From contig JADGJH010000064.1 of assembly GCA_027596945.1 (NCBI GenBank), positions 1-35,221 of the forward strand: a stretch of 35,221 nt of DNA, written 5' to 3'. Position 1 is the stretch's first letter, and each line of letters starts with the position of its first letter. The position numbers were made by a program, and so were the translations under genes. The notes under the pieces were generated by a model. It made no database searches. It saw only the letters and a program-made list of their open reading frames with translations, and had not been told where the DNA came from. The stretch is from Physocladia obscura. Taxonomy: Eukaryota > Chytridiomycota > Chytridiomycetes > Chytridiales > Chytriomycetaceae. This document shows positions 12,343 to 22,848 of the stretch, one piece after another.

Positions 12343-14171
12343 ATTGTATTAATATTTTTTCAAAAAAACCGTTCCCAAAAACTGCCACAATTGAGAATTG
12401 ACTACTTCTTAATCAGTCCAGACTTAATAAAATATATAAAAAAAGTTCAAATTTCCAAATGCCCAATCATTAACAGCAATATGCACCACAGTTTGCTATC
12501 CTTTGCAAAACTATGGCATTATTGAAGACTTGCATTTTCATTTTCAAATAATGTGTTCAATAGCATAATAGCCCCTTTCAAGAAGAGTAATTTGGACCAA
12601 TTGCCTATAATCAAGCAAAACTTTGCTGAAATTGTCAGCTCTGCAGTGGGTGCAGCTGAGAAGCTATTTTAATGTTTAACGCAAAAATTGCCATATGATC
12701 AAAATATCTGCAAGGTTATAACTTAGCAATATTTTTTGCCTGTACAATTTAAGACTGAGAAAATTAGAGATTAGTCAAATAAGATCTGTATATAAAAAAT
12801 ATATTGAATAATTACCATCAAAAATATTGGTAAAAGCTGCAAGTAGAGCTACTATTTGCTATTGAATTAATTGCTGCTGGTTATGTTCTTTATCCAATAT
12901 TGTCATTGTCAGTTTACCCCAAAGCAAACCTTTCATCTTGCTTAGCATGGTTGTTTTAGTTTTTTTCCAGCTGCTCTTCTTGTTTGCAGTCCAATTTTTC
13001 TTGACAATCTTTTCTCTGGATTGCAATAAATTTTCATTTCCTCATGACAAGTATCTTATTTTGCCTCTTACCCAATCCTTCATGTTTTACATTCAGCATC
13101 TTTTTGCATTTTAAAAATATAATTCTGGATGCCAACTTCAGTATTTAAATGTATTAAAAAAGAAGATTGAAAGCAGACATAAGGTTCTCGTAAGTTGTAG
13201 AAGAGTAGTAGAAAGGCTGCTGGGAAAGAGTTGGGTTCAAATAGTTTTTGGAGTAGAAAGAAAAAGAATAACAAAGGATAAAAGAAGCTTCAACAGAAAA
13301 ATTGTTTGAAAGTGGTCAGAAAGTGGTTGAAAATTTTTTGAAAATTACTTAAATTGTTTTTGAATACTTAAAATTAATAGAAGGCTTTCTGGAAAATTCT
13401 TGAAGAAAAATTAGATTAATAATCTAATTTACATCATAAAGATCACAAAGTTTTCTATGCTGTCTATTTTTTATACATAGAATCATTCTGCGATCAAACT
13501 TTTTTTTGCTCTTGAGTTGGTCATGCTTCATATTTGCCAATCTCAGTTGGAATTGAATTCCTGTGAACCACATTACTATTGCACTGTTGTCAGTATTTCC
13601 GCTATCATTATCACTGGCATTCTGATCATTGCTGGGAAAGCCCAATTGCCTATTATTTTCCATCAGTTGCTCCAGATTGTTTGACTTTTTCTTTGTCATC
13701 ATTGCAAAATTTATCACTGCAACTGAGTTGCAGTTCAATTTTGCGCCAAATTCCCCTGACGTGCATCAGAAAACGAAAATCACCAATGAAGTTTTGGTAA
13801 CTTGCACAAAATATCAAAAATCAGCTTTCAGATTCAAAAATAGATTCATTCATTTAATGCTCACTGATTTCAAAAATGCTAGTTTACAGTCTCTCAACTT
13901 TCTTCCAACAATATTCTTCATCTACAGGCACATACTGTCAGATGATATGCAAAAGATCTGCATTTCATCTGCTTTAACATATTATTTGAATAACTATTTA
14001 ACTAACATGCCGCTACTTATTCTGCAGAATCAACCGTTCCATTCAACGCTTTAAGTCCAGTATGTGTTTCAATACTGCAATTTACTCCTTTTTTCAACTA
14101 GGTAGTTTTGACAATCAATTGAAATAATAGTACTAGGCAGGAGCACCAATCTCCTTCCCATCTACAGTTTA
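12343..14171. other. gene-poor AT-rich stretch
   Basis: No gene that I can support. The first part must contain the RPN8 promoter. The rest is AT-rich with scattered short open frames on both strands. The longest is 104 codons on the minus strand (13424-13738), with an Asn/Asp/Ser-rich stretch and no recognisable motif. The style of the DNA resembles other gene-free segments at 17.2-19.8, 25.6-27.0 and 32.7-35.2 kb, suggesting old repeats. A short perfect palindrome lies at 13408-13430. Confidence 0.5.
13408..13430. repeat. 23-bp perfect palindrome
   Basis: Two 11-base arms (AAATTAGATTA and TAATCTAATTT) surround a single central A. It lies in AT-rich DNA about 1.1 kb upstream of the RPN8 start codon and overlaps the stop-codon end of the minus-strand frame at 13424-13738. 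It could be a trace of a transposon end, a cruciform-prone site or chance in AT-rich DNA. Confidence 0.6.
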
Positions 14172-14333
14172 ATGTTGTCTGCTGCCACAAGTCTCGCGAA
14201 ATATCCACTGTGCCAAACCCTACACGCCGCCAAACAACCCAAATTCATTCGCAAGCATTTTTTGACTTTTTATTTTTTAAGATGGACTCAAAAAAAAAAA
14301 AGTTTAATATTTTTGTGTTTATACTCGCTCTGA
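14172..14333 (+). CDS. candidate small ORF with a mitochondrial-leader-like N-terminus
   Basis: ATG at 14172 opens a 53-codon frame ending at TGA 14331-14333. It starts MLSAATSLAKYPLCQTLHAA and continues KQPKFIRKHF. It lacks acidic residues and is rich in Ala, Ser, Lys and Arg, as in mitochondrial presequences. The first 90 bp are richer in GC than the surroundings. The second half runs into a poly-A tract and looks noncoding, so if real it is probably a first exon whose splice donor I cannot see, or a truncated gene. It is tail to tail with COX4 at 39 bp. The minus strand is also open here, so the strand is uncertain. Confidence 0.22.
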   Translation: MLSAATSLAKYPLCQTLHAAKQPKFIRKHFLTFYFLRWTQKKKSLIFLCLYSL

Positions 14334-14372
14334 AGTCAAACAACAACAGCAAAAACGACACAGGTAAAGGTC

Positions 14373-15032
14373 CTAATTGCTGGTGCTGTTCTTTTCCTGT
14401 TCCTTTCGCACTTTTGCGTACGCGCCCTGGAACGGGTTCTGCTTCAACTCGATAGCACGCGCGTCCTCTGCGGCTTTCCACTCGGGCGTCATTGTGCGAA
14501 TTTGAGGTTTCTCTGTTTTTTCATTTGATCGTTTTGTTAGATCGGTGAGATGGTATGACTCAGATTGCAGCAACTCACGAGTTTCCCAGTAAGCAAAAAT
14601 GCCGCCAGAGATGCCGATAAACAAAGCGACCCACGACCAGACGGCTTTGGTCAGATTGGGGTCTTTTTGGTTTCGCGCACCATGGGCACCGTAGGCAATA
14701 AAGTAGGCTGTGCGGTGATATAGTTGGCGCCAATAGATGCGCGGAATAGGTTAGCAGACGTTTGCAGAAGACGAAGGAGGGGAAGGGAGGGAGAAAGGAA
14801 GCAAACCGGCGCGCTTCTCTTCCAGCGACATGGCCTTCCAGTCGGCCTTCTCGGCAGCGGCGATGCGGTCGGCAATGGCGCCCTGCTCGGCCTCGGGCAG
14901 CTTGCCCCACCGTGTTTCCAGCCCGCGGATCGACGCCTCCGTGGCGCGCAACGCGTTGCCGGCCGCTGTTGTCGCGTGTCTCTTGGCGGCGTTAAGCGAA
15001 CGAAGTCCAACGCTTACTCCTCGAAATGCCAT
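14373..15032 (-). CDS. COX4: cytochrome c oxidase subunit IV (yeast Cox5 family), mitochondrial
   Basis: Nuclear-encoded structural subunit of respiratory complex IV in the inner mitochondrial membrane. Animals call it COX4 and yeast COX5A/B. Exons on the minus strand are 15032-14807, 14707-14579 and 14512-14373, giving 164 aa, a normal length. Residues 1 to about 35 form a basic, Ser/Ala-rich presequence without acidic residues before residue 32. Then comes the family block RWGKLPEAEQ..ADWKAMSLEEKRAAYFIAYG (about residues 42-82), a single membrane helix at about 97-116 (VWSWVALFIGISGGIFAYW) and the C-terminal TPEWKAA..NPFQGAY signature. The start is the ATG just before the presequence; the open frame upstream in the same register has no conserved residues. 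The second intron (14513-14578) is 66 bp, a multiple of three, and has no stop, but removing it restores the expected spacing to the TPEW motif. The MFS gene ends 66 bp upstream on the same strand. Confidence 0.93.
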
Positions 15033-15098
15033 TTCGTCAAAGTCAAACGAACAAAACCGACAAAAAAAATGAAAATTATCCCATCTCACAAAAACAAT

Positions 15099-17194
15099 TC
15101 ACTCGGAAACAATAACAACGGATTCTTCCTTATTTGCCGACTCCTCCGCCCCCGCCTCGTTTGCTTTCTTCTCCGCTGATCCGTTATGCCCCCCAGGCCC
15201 ACCCGCGCGCATCTGAAACTGCTCAACAAAAAACGCCAGCCCAAAAATCAGCACAGGATACGGCAACGCTGCCAAAATCGCCGTCTTGAACGCCCCATTA
15301 AACCCATCAATCAACTCCGCCGTCGCATTTGCCAGCGTCGCGTTGTATACCGCGGCTGCTGCTGTGTTATTCGTCGGATAATACGCCTGCGCCGCCTGCA
15401 ACAGTTCCAGTAGTGGCAACAGATCCGACGTTGACGCGGATATTCCGCGCGCGTTAAATCCGGAAATAAAGTATTGCAGGGCCGTTGCGTTTGCAGTATT
15501 TGTGACGGCAAGGTTGTTGACGATTGTTCCTGTAATTGAAACGCCGATGGCGCCGCCGAGAGTGTTGCCAGTTTGAATGAGCGCTGTCGCTACAGCAATA
15601 TATTGTCGGGGTACTGATGCTTGTATTGCAATTACACGCATTTGGATTATACAGCCGATACCAATGCCGAGGATAAAGAGGAAGAATATTTGCTCAACTA
15701 GTGTGGTGCTTTTGGTAAAAAATGAAACAAGGGATATTCCTATAACCATGATAACCGGTCCAATAAAGAAAAAGTGCTTGTACTTTCCTGTTATTGTTAC
15801 TTAAATAAAATAGACAAAGATCGGAGCGATAAGTAGCTCACCAGTTCTGGAAGTCAAAATTCCCGAGGTTATAGACAACGTAACCAACCCAAACACCAAC
15901 GGAATAAGCTCTAACCCTGCGCTCGTTGCAGAATACCCGAACACAATCTGGAAAAAGAAACTAATATAGTACCCAACCGACAAAAAACCAGCACCGAGAC
16001 ATAATGCAATCCCCATCAACGCTGGTACGCTTTTATTGATGAAAATCTCGGGTGGCACAATCGGCTCGTTGGCAACCCGTAGCTCGACATACGTGAACGC
16101 GGCAAAAAATACTACAAACAGGATAAACGTGATAATCACTTGCGGCGAGTTCCAGTCCCATATTGAGCCTCCAAGTTGAAGTGGAGTTACGAGGCAGATG
16201 ATTGCGGCAAAAAGAAGAATTGCGCCGTATCCGTCAATTCGGTTGATCTTTTCGCGTATGGATCCTTCTACTGGTGGGAAATTGAGGAATGCAACTACTG
16301 TTGCTACTGTTAGTGCACCTAACGGCAAGTTGACGTAAAAGCACCATCTGCCAATGGATATTAGCTTCAAAAGACTCTGGACAAAAAAATATTAAAAAAG
16401 GCAAAACCTCCAAGACACATGATCACTAAAAGCACCTCCAATCAAAGGGCCAATCACTGAAGAAAGTCCAAAAATAGCACCAATGAATCCTTGATACTTT
16501 CCTTTTTTTTTTTTTAAATCGAATTTGTCATCAGGCAATCGTATACCCGTTAATAAAAAATTACCTCTATCCTGCATCGAAACAATATCGGAAATAATAA
16601 TCAACACTAACGCAAAGATGCCACCGCCACCAACGCCCGCAACTGCGCGCCCGACAATCAGCATTTCCATAGACACAGCAACCCCGCATAGCAACGACCC
16701 AAATTCAAAGGCGAGAATCGCAAATAGAAACACAACTTTGCGCCCGAAAATATCTGCGAACTTGCCGTACAGTGTTCCGAGCGGTGCGGCTGTCAAAAGG
16801 TATGCCGATCCTTTTATTTTGAACAAAAATTATTTTAAATTTTGGAGTCATGTGACAGAATTGCAATGGAAAGCGACTGACCAATCCATGGAATCAACTC
16901 CTGGTGGCCGAAATCCGAGACGATTGCTTTAAGGGCCGTGGATACGATTGTCTGGTCCAACGCTGCCAGCATAATTGAGAGCAGCAGGCCAATGTATACG
17001 AGGGCAAACTGCGTCCGACCAAGCGGGACTCTCACTGCACTGAACGAGTTCTGCTGCTGTTGCTGCTGTTGCTCTTGCTGTTGGAGATCGGATGATAATT
17101 GGTCGGATGGAAAAGTAGCAGCGTCGGATTTTTGACCTGCTTTTTGCTGTTCATCTGCTATAACGATTGTATTTGCATCGTCAGAAGTCGACAT
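15099..17194 (-). CDS. DHA2-type major facilitator transporter (14 TM, drug:H+ antiporter-like)
   Basis: A proton-coupled exporter of the major facilitator superfamily, DHA2 branch (yeast Azr1/Sge1-like); substrate not predictable. Exons are 17194-16882, 16810-16565, 16501-16408, 16347-15842 and 15787-15099, giving 615 aa, normal for the 14-TM class. The cytosolic N-terminus (about 60 aa) has a glutamine run at residues 38-48. TM1 carries the fungal [11 protein letters not shown] motif. Motif A is [10 protein letters not shown] (residues 120-129). The motif C region is [12 protein letters not shown], followed by [14 protein letters not shown]. The loop before the last helix has several Asn-X-Thr sites (NATA, NNTA, NATL), as in a lumenal or extracellular loop. 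The C-tail is hydrophilic and Glu/Lys-rich. The acceptor before GKYQGF follows an A-rich tract rather than pyrimidines. The ATG at 17194 is the first in frame. Confidence 0.93.
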
Positions 17195-19845
17195 TTTGGT
17201 CAATTTTTCATTTTGTGAATCAAATCAATTCAAAATTGACACAACGGGTCATAACTCTTTATTGAAAATCATTCTTGTTATTGTAACAGATTTTAAATGC
17301 GTTCAAGCTTTTGGAGATACCTTTCTCTTGACTTTTCGATCAAATATTTCTTTTTTTTTTTTTTGATTGAGCTTGAGTAAAATAAAGTTTTTCAGAATTT
17401 TTCATGAATTTTTCACTTTTTTCTAAGCAGTAATTTTCAGTTTTTCATGAATTGAGAAAATAGTTTTGACTTTGTGTGTATTTCATGAAAATAGTTAATC
17501 AAATAAATTGCTCCCACTAACATTTTCCGGAACGAATTTTTTGTGTTTATTTTGAATTACGTTCTACAGAATGTCGCATTCTGCCTGATCGACCAAGTCG
17601 TCAAGCATTTTTTGTCGTTGTCACAGTTTTATTTTCTTGTTTTCCCAGGATTGAGATGCTTGTGTTTTTCGTTCATTCACATTATTTTATTATTATTTTT
17701 TATTTATCGTTTCGTTTAACAAAAAAGTTCGCCAACCCATTCGCAACTGTCTTTGTCGTTGCATCAAAACCACACACAAATTCACAATGGCCTAGGAGAT
17801 GACCAGATCTCCTTTGGCTAGCGGAAATGAAGTTTCATTTTGTATGGCATTTTCATGTTAAAAATTTTCTTTTATTTTTTTTTTTTTTTTTTTATTTAAT
17901 AATATTTTAATTTTGAAATTTGTATTTTTGAAAGGCGTATATTATACAATCCGTCTGTCAAAAATTAGTCAGTTCCGGTTTTTGAGACACAACCGTAAGT
18001 TCTATTAAGACCCCTCTCTGCTGGTACTAATAATCCCTTTTGTAGGTTGTTTCAACATAGTAAGTAGGCAAAGATAAGCAATGTACACCATGAGTGAAAT
18101 ATCCTTTCAAAAAATGACAAGAATATATGCAATAATCAGAAGAATTAATGTTCTGTTGCCCTTCACCAGAATAAAGCTAACTTTAGGCAGAAAGAGATTC
18201 TGCTTCTGCAAATCCAATTAGAGAAATTAGAAGAGACCAATTAATCAATTTTGTACCCTTTCTTCAATTCTTAACCTTCTCTTCTTATTGTTTTTTCATT
18301 TCAATACATTATTTTGTTTGGACAAATTGTGATACTTGCTTAGGTCAAGTCTTATTTCTTACAATTGTATATACTTGGTGAGATACTAAACTATTATGTT
18401 TTGGAAAAAACTGAAAAAGTTATTATTACAAAATGATAACTTCCAGGAAGTTATAAATGCAATTAATTGGTAAATTTAATTTGATCATCAAAAGGCCATT
18501 GCCTAATCTGTCTCCCCAAAAAATGGAAGCAGAGGCTCTTATTTAGATCTCCAGTATTTAAATTACTTTTTTTCAGAAAAAGAAAAAGAAAAAAAAAAAT
18601 TCAAGTGACATCTGCAAACAATATCCAAAGAAATCTGAAGAGACACACACCTGTAGACAATTCCATGCTACTATGTCACCATAACCAGCCCACAGTTGAA
18701 AATATGCTTACCAAGCTTATGAAAGAAGTCATCATGCAACTGGTGACTTCAATGATGTCAGAAATGATGGACTGCTTCCAGAAGAAACAAGAGAAGAGGG
18801 AAACAAAACTCACGGAAAAGTACTCTACACTCATTGTACAGATGGAAAACTCACCAGAACAACATCCTCCACTAGTTCAGCTCTCAAGCCTGTCTGCAGC
18901 CAACTTCCCACAATTTTTGAAAAAATTCCAAAAATGCAATGCAACTACAAAGATGTAGCTGATTTACTGCTGACGTTGAAGAACCTAAAACAACCAATGC
19001 AGTGCAAAGTGATCTGAGAGGCTTGCCAGAAAGTATTGGAAGCAAAAAAAGCCAACTTTAAGACAGCCTTTGTGAAAGTGTCAGTGACCAAATTACTTGA
19101 ATTATTGATTACTCTACCTCAGTCCCACTCAACAGAAACATTCTGTAAGGAATTGGTTCCAGTCATGTTGAATTATATGCAACTCTGTGGTGGGAGATGT
19201 GTATTCCAAAACAAGTAATGTAAAATAGATCTTTCTATTAATTTAAGACTTGTTTGTTTCTTTTCAAACAAAAAAAATAAACTGTGAAGTTGCCTTACTA
19301 TCAGAAGCAGCGGTTCTTTGGAAAGCTGACTCTTTGTTCTATGACTTCTGGAATGGAAAACAGTTATGTCTTGATATTTGAATGATCCATTGGTTGAATC
19401 AAGCTGAATTTGTAGGTGGGTTTAAAACTGAAATACCCCTGAAGAAAATTGAATTGCAAGCTTGTAAAAGTCTTGGATTTGCATTTGCTATGGATGCAGT
19501 TGGTGGGCTGGGACAATTAGCAGTTGAGTTTTTGGAGAAACTGAGGAATTTAATTGTGTAGTGAGATATGGTACAGGAAGACATTAGTGATGCTATTGTC
19601 TACTGATATGTTGGGTTTGGTCTCCAAAAAGCTATTGCGCAATCTGTTTCCTCAAGAATGGAAGCAGAATTTTTATTTTAGCTGCTTCAATTTGTCTATT
19701 GCAACAAGAAAATGAATAAAAAATAAAAAAAAGTTTTTTAGAAATACTTTTTATTTGCGCGAGACAGACAATCCTGAACTTTTTAAAGCGCACTGGTTTT
19801 TTCTTTCTTCCTTTTTCTCTCCTCCCAAAAAACATGATAAAGAAG
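17195..19845. other. gene-poor AT-rich intergenic region
   Basis: It holds the MFS upstream region (17195 to about 17900), with poly-T runs near 17350 and 17880, and then old repeat-like DNA. One stretch at about 17575-17635 is richer in GC. It is open on the plus strand after a tctacag acceptor and on the minus strand as a short frame ending ECDIL, but neither could be extended into a gene. The part between 18485 and 19679 is described separately. The 3' flank of the tail-anchored gene (19680-19845) shows nothing. Confidence 0.5.
18485..19679 (+). mobile_element. possible repeat-derived element: diverged direct repeat enclosing ORF fragments
   Basis: Two related segments, 18485-18546 and 19618-19679, lie in direct orientation. 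They share TTGC.(C)AATCTG and ATGGAAGCAGA blocks and a following T-rich tail (I estimate 70-75% identity by eye). Between them, on the plus strand, are three short open frames: 18605-18958 (117 codons, starts from a non-ATG codon, Met/Gln/Lys-rich, with a helix-like central part), 19036-19218 (60 codons), and 19382-19561 (59 codons from an ATG, containing LQACKSLGFAFAMDAVGGLG). No reverse transcriptase, integrase or DDE motif is visible. It could be a decayed non-autonomous or LTR-type element, or unrelated ORFs between chance repeats. Confidence 0.3.
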
Positions 19846-20787
19846 TTAAAAAAACATTCCAACTGCCGTAACTCCAGCAATAGCTCCAATAAGCAATGTT
19901 CCAGCAGTCCATGCAATAGAAGGCCGATGAAAGTCCTGAAGTTGAGGATCAGAGCTGGTCAAGTTCACCTTAATTTTTTTGCTAATTTTGTCAACGGTAT
20001 CATCACCCATACTGCTCGATGAAAAAGATCTTTTTCCCAGATTCACGACATCTTCACGAACAGCATTTATCTCTTTGCGAACGGAAGCTTGAACAGTCTC
20101 GGAGAAGACTGAGACTGACTCTTGACTCTCTTTGAAGTTTTTCGCAATGGTAGCTTCAAGTCTCTCAAGGTGGGCGCGGACAGCAGTCAGGTCTTTGTCG
20201 TCAGCTTGCACGACGCTTTTACAGTCTGGTTGTGTAGATTCAGATGCGGCGGGTGCATTTTCGAAAGAGCGCAGTTTTTCAATGAGGGTTGAAGTTTGGG
20301 CGACTTTGTTGGTGGCGCAGTTATCCGTTGATTCCGCCAACAGACACACGGACGGCGGCGAGTCAGAGTCGCAGTCGATGTCAATCATGTCCGAAACCGA
20401 AAAGCCTGGTATCTTGTGTTCGGACACGGCTGGCGCCGCGATCCACGCATTGAAGCCAAGCGATTGCAATGCGGATTGCGATTGGGCATTCTCCTTCACC
20501 GGCGCAAGCTCGTCATCGCTGAAGATATCCGAGTCGTAGTGGATCGGGCCATCGTGCGTTTCGGCACTTCCGCTTGTTTCTGCAAACTTGATGTGCGTTG
20601 GGCGCCCGCCAAAAGTTGATTTCGGTTGGGTGTCTCCAAGTCCAATTCCGTTGCTGCTTTCGCGACGAAGCTCGGTTCTCCACGTGGCCTTGTGATACGC
20701 TGGCACGCGACCAATTCTTTGGCTGGACTCGTAATTGAAGAAGCCAAAAATGTCTTCTGTGTGTTCCGCCTCGTTGTCTCCGTTCAT
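19846..20787 (-). CDS. tail-anchored coiled-coil protein of unknown function
   Basis: A single-exon gene encoding 313 aa, starting at the ATG at 20787 (the open frame extends further upstream only from non-ATG codons). I do not recognise the family. The N-terminal half is hydrophilic and Ser/Asp-rich, with an acidic YDSDIFSDDE stretch and a second acidic DMIDIDCDSDSPP stretch, and is probably disordered. Residues about 205-265 (from ADDKDLTAVRAHLERLEAT) have the heptad-like pattern of a coiled coil. A basic KISKKIKVN segment is followed by one hydrophobic helix at the extreme C-terminus (WTAGTLLIGAIAGVTAVGMFF). With no signal peptide this is the layout of a tail-anchored protein of ER, mitochondrial or peroxisomal membrane. 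Its base composition is richer in GC than its AT-rich flanks, so it looks under coding constraint. Confidence 0.8.
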   Translation of the reverse strand: MNGDNEAEHTEDIFGFFNYESSQRIGRVPAYHKATWRTELRRESSNGIGLGDTQPKSTFGGRPTHIKFAETSGSAETHDGPIHYDSDIFSDDELAPVKENAQSQSALQSLGFNAWIAAPAVSEHKIPGFSVSDMIDIDCDSDSPPSVCLLAESTDNCATNKVAQTSTLIEKLRSFENAPAASESTQPDCKSVVQADDKDLTAVRAHLERLEATIAKNFKESQESVSVFSETVQASVRKEINAVREDVVNLGKRSFSSSSMGDDTVDKISKKIKVNLTSSDPQLQDFHRPSIAWTAGTLLIGAIAGVTAVGMFF

Positions 20788-21505
20788 ATTGGTTGAATGG
20801 TTTTTTTCTTTTTTTCCTCTTTGCCGCGCCACCACCCCTTGAAACTCGTCAATTTTAAAGTCAAAAACAGTCGCGTTGTTTATGCTTTCTTATTTTTGTT
20901 TGTGAGACTTTGAGTTTGTCATGAATTCAATTCGTCATGATATTTGTGCTTTGGTGACAATTTATTTAAAGGAAAGTCTTCTCTGTTAATATTGCACATA
21001 AGCTCTATACTTCACCACCGCAAAATGAAAAGCGATATATTTCATTTTATTGATTAATTAATAAGTTTGTTATCTAAAAAAATCTTTCTCAATTAATCAA
21101 AGTTGCTCATTAAGCAATTCAGCAAAATCTTAAGTGCTCTTTGACAATTTATTGCCGACTACAAAGAATTAAACTTTTCTCAAGCAAGTTTCTTGCACCT
21201 GCTTATACTTTTCTAATGGCTTAAATAGCTCAAACAATATTGTTTCTCAGCAGTGTTCATGAATACTAATTAAATCCACCCTATTTGTTTCACTTAAGCC
21301 AGCTTTCTCCCAGTAAAAATATAGCAACACCCTTTTCTCATAAAATATGAAAAATAGCATCTGCTGGACATGTCTTAAAAATATTTTTTTCTTTTGGATA
21401 GCACCTTCTCCTTGCTCCTTACCGTTACTTCTAGTACCAATTTGCTGCTGTCTCCTTTTTAAACTTCCAGCACTAGCATTAGTAGTCTCATTTTTTTGCT
21501 ATGAT
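20788..21505. other. intergenic, no feature seen
   Basis: AT-rich DNA upstream of the tail-anchored gene. I found no convincing open frame, RNA gene or repeat structure. It probably contains that gene's promoter and the 3' end of the minus-strand exon at 21506. Confidence 0.5.
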
Positions 21506-21712
21506 TTATAAGTCCTCAGTCACAATTGTCGTGAATCGTCGGTCTTTGAACGCACCAACGGATTTCTGGAGCTGTGTTTGGGCTACAAGAATAGCACGAA
21601 CTATATCATGCACCTGTGTGGTGCTAAGTTTAGGTTCCAATACTTGGAAATGAATTTTCCAAACCTCGTTTAAATGTGAATTTTTTTTATTTGAACCTTT
21701 CCATCGTTTTTC
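21506..21712 (-). CDS. 3'-terminal exon of an unidentified gene
   Basis: The minus strand is open for 68 codons ending at TAA 21506-21508. The block from LNEVWKIHFQVLEPKLSTTQ through QLQKSVGAFKDRRFTTIVTEDL has protein-like composition in otherwise AT-rich DNA. A TAA closes the frame upstream; an AATTAAG just inside it could be the acceptor. There is no ATG in this frame, so a 5' exon is needed. None is obvious in the 170 bp before the uL1 start codon or in the 253-bp uL1 intron. The gene would be divergent from RPL10A. It may be a small gene with an overlapping promoter or a truncated remnant. Product unknown. Confidence 0.35.
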   Translation of the reverse strand, partial: EKRWKGSNKKNSHLNEVWKIHFQVLEPKLSTTQVHDIVRAILVAQTQLQKSVGAFKDRRFTTIVTEDL

Positions 21713-21886
21713 TTAATTTCAAACTGTAAACGGGGCTTTACTTCACTGCTTTGTTATTCTTTGTTTGAATACGCTGTGATAAAATTTTAGTAAATACTCT
21801 TCTGTGGAACAGCAGTAATTTGTGTCTTCTGGTTATTTTGATTTCTTTTCTTTTTCAAGCACAAAACTCGCCAGCAAGTCCCGCAA

Positions 21887-22848
21887 ATGAGGTGAAGCAC
21901 ACCCATCCACCGAAATGAAATACCCATCATATTATCCGTCTATACAGTACATTTAATTCTGAAAACGTTGTCACGCGAATAATTATCAAACTTTCGGTGT
22001 TGAATGAATGGGGATGGGGTGTGGTTGAGGCGAAATTGTAGATGTTGATTGATTCAATCATTGCTTACAACAGCACAAACTTCCGCTTTGATCATCCCTC
22101 AATACTTTCCTAAAATATGCCTAATTTCAACCTGAATCATGTAGCAAAGTCGCCCCGTCCGCCGTGCGTGAAGCTGTTCGCCAAGTTGTTGCATTCTCAA
22201 CCGATGAGAAACCGCGCAAGTTCACCGAAACTATCGAACTTCAGATTGGATTGAAGAACTACGACCCACAGAGAGACAAGCGTTTCTCGGGAACGGTGCG
22301 GTTGCCCAACATCCCGAGACCACAGATGAAGATTTGTATTTTGGCCGATGCGCGTGACGCTGACCATGCTAAAGAGATTTCTTTGGACTCTATGTCTGTG
22401 GAGGACTTGAAGAAGCTTAACAAGAACAAGAAGGGTTTGTGTTCAAGTTTTTTGGAATTATTATTTGTTCAATAACTTTTATTCTATAGCTATCAAGAAG
22501 CTCGCCAAGAAATACGACCAATTCTTGGCCTCTGAAGCTCTCATTAAGCAAATCCCACGTCTTCTCGGCCCCGGACTCTCTAAAGCTGGAAAGTTTCCGT
22601 CTCCTGTCAACCAGGCGGACAATCTTGGAGAAAAAGTTTCCGAAATCAAGGCTACCATTAAGTTCCAGTTGAAGAAGGTTCTTTGCCTCGGAGTTGCCGT
22701 TGGACATGTCAAAATGAGTGAAGACGAACTCGTCGCCAACATCATGATGTCAGTCAACTTTTTGGTTTCGTTGCTCAAGAAAAACTGGCAGAACGTTAAG
22801 TCTTTGTTCATCAAGTCTTCAATGGGCAAGCCTGTTCGTCTCTATTGA
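21887..22848 (+). CDS. RPL10A: 60S ribosomal protein uL1 (RPL10A / yeast RPL1)
   Basis: Component of the L1 stalk of the large ribosomal subunit, which moves deacylated tRNA out of the E site. Exons are 21887-21891, 22145-22434 and 22490-22848, giving 217 aa, the same as human. Signatures are [80 protein letters not shown] and [15 protein letters not shown]. The first exon holds only ATG AG, and a 253-bp intron completes the Ser codon (MSKVAPS), a common design in ribosomal-protein genes. The second intron is 55 bp. The start was chosen because only ATGAG|GTGAAG restores the yeast-like N-terminus MSK. Strong constitutive expression is expected from the family, not shown by the sequence. Confidence 0.96.

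Noticed and set aside
14751..15089. Longer N-terminus for COX4 starting 19 codons upstream
   Set aside because: The added residues are aromatic and not presequence-like; the inner ATG at 15032 gives a normal basic leader.
14724..15179. 151-codon plus-strand ORF over COX4
   Set aside because: Antisense to COX4 exon 1 and the intergenic gap; GC-driven Arg/Gly-rich shadow.
17575..17640. Possible exon after a tctacag acceptor
   Set aside because: Open on both strands for a short distance only; no partner exons or conserved residues.
20132..20539. 135-codon plus-strand ORF over the tail-anchored gene
   Set aside because: Antisense frame; the minus-strand reading has coiled-coil and membrane-helix structure.
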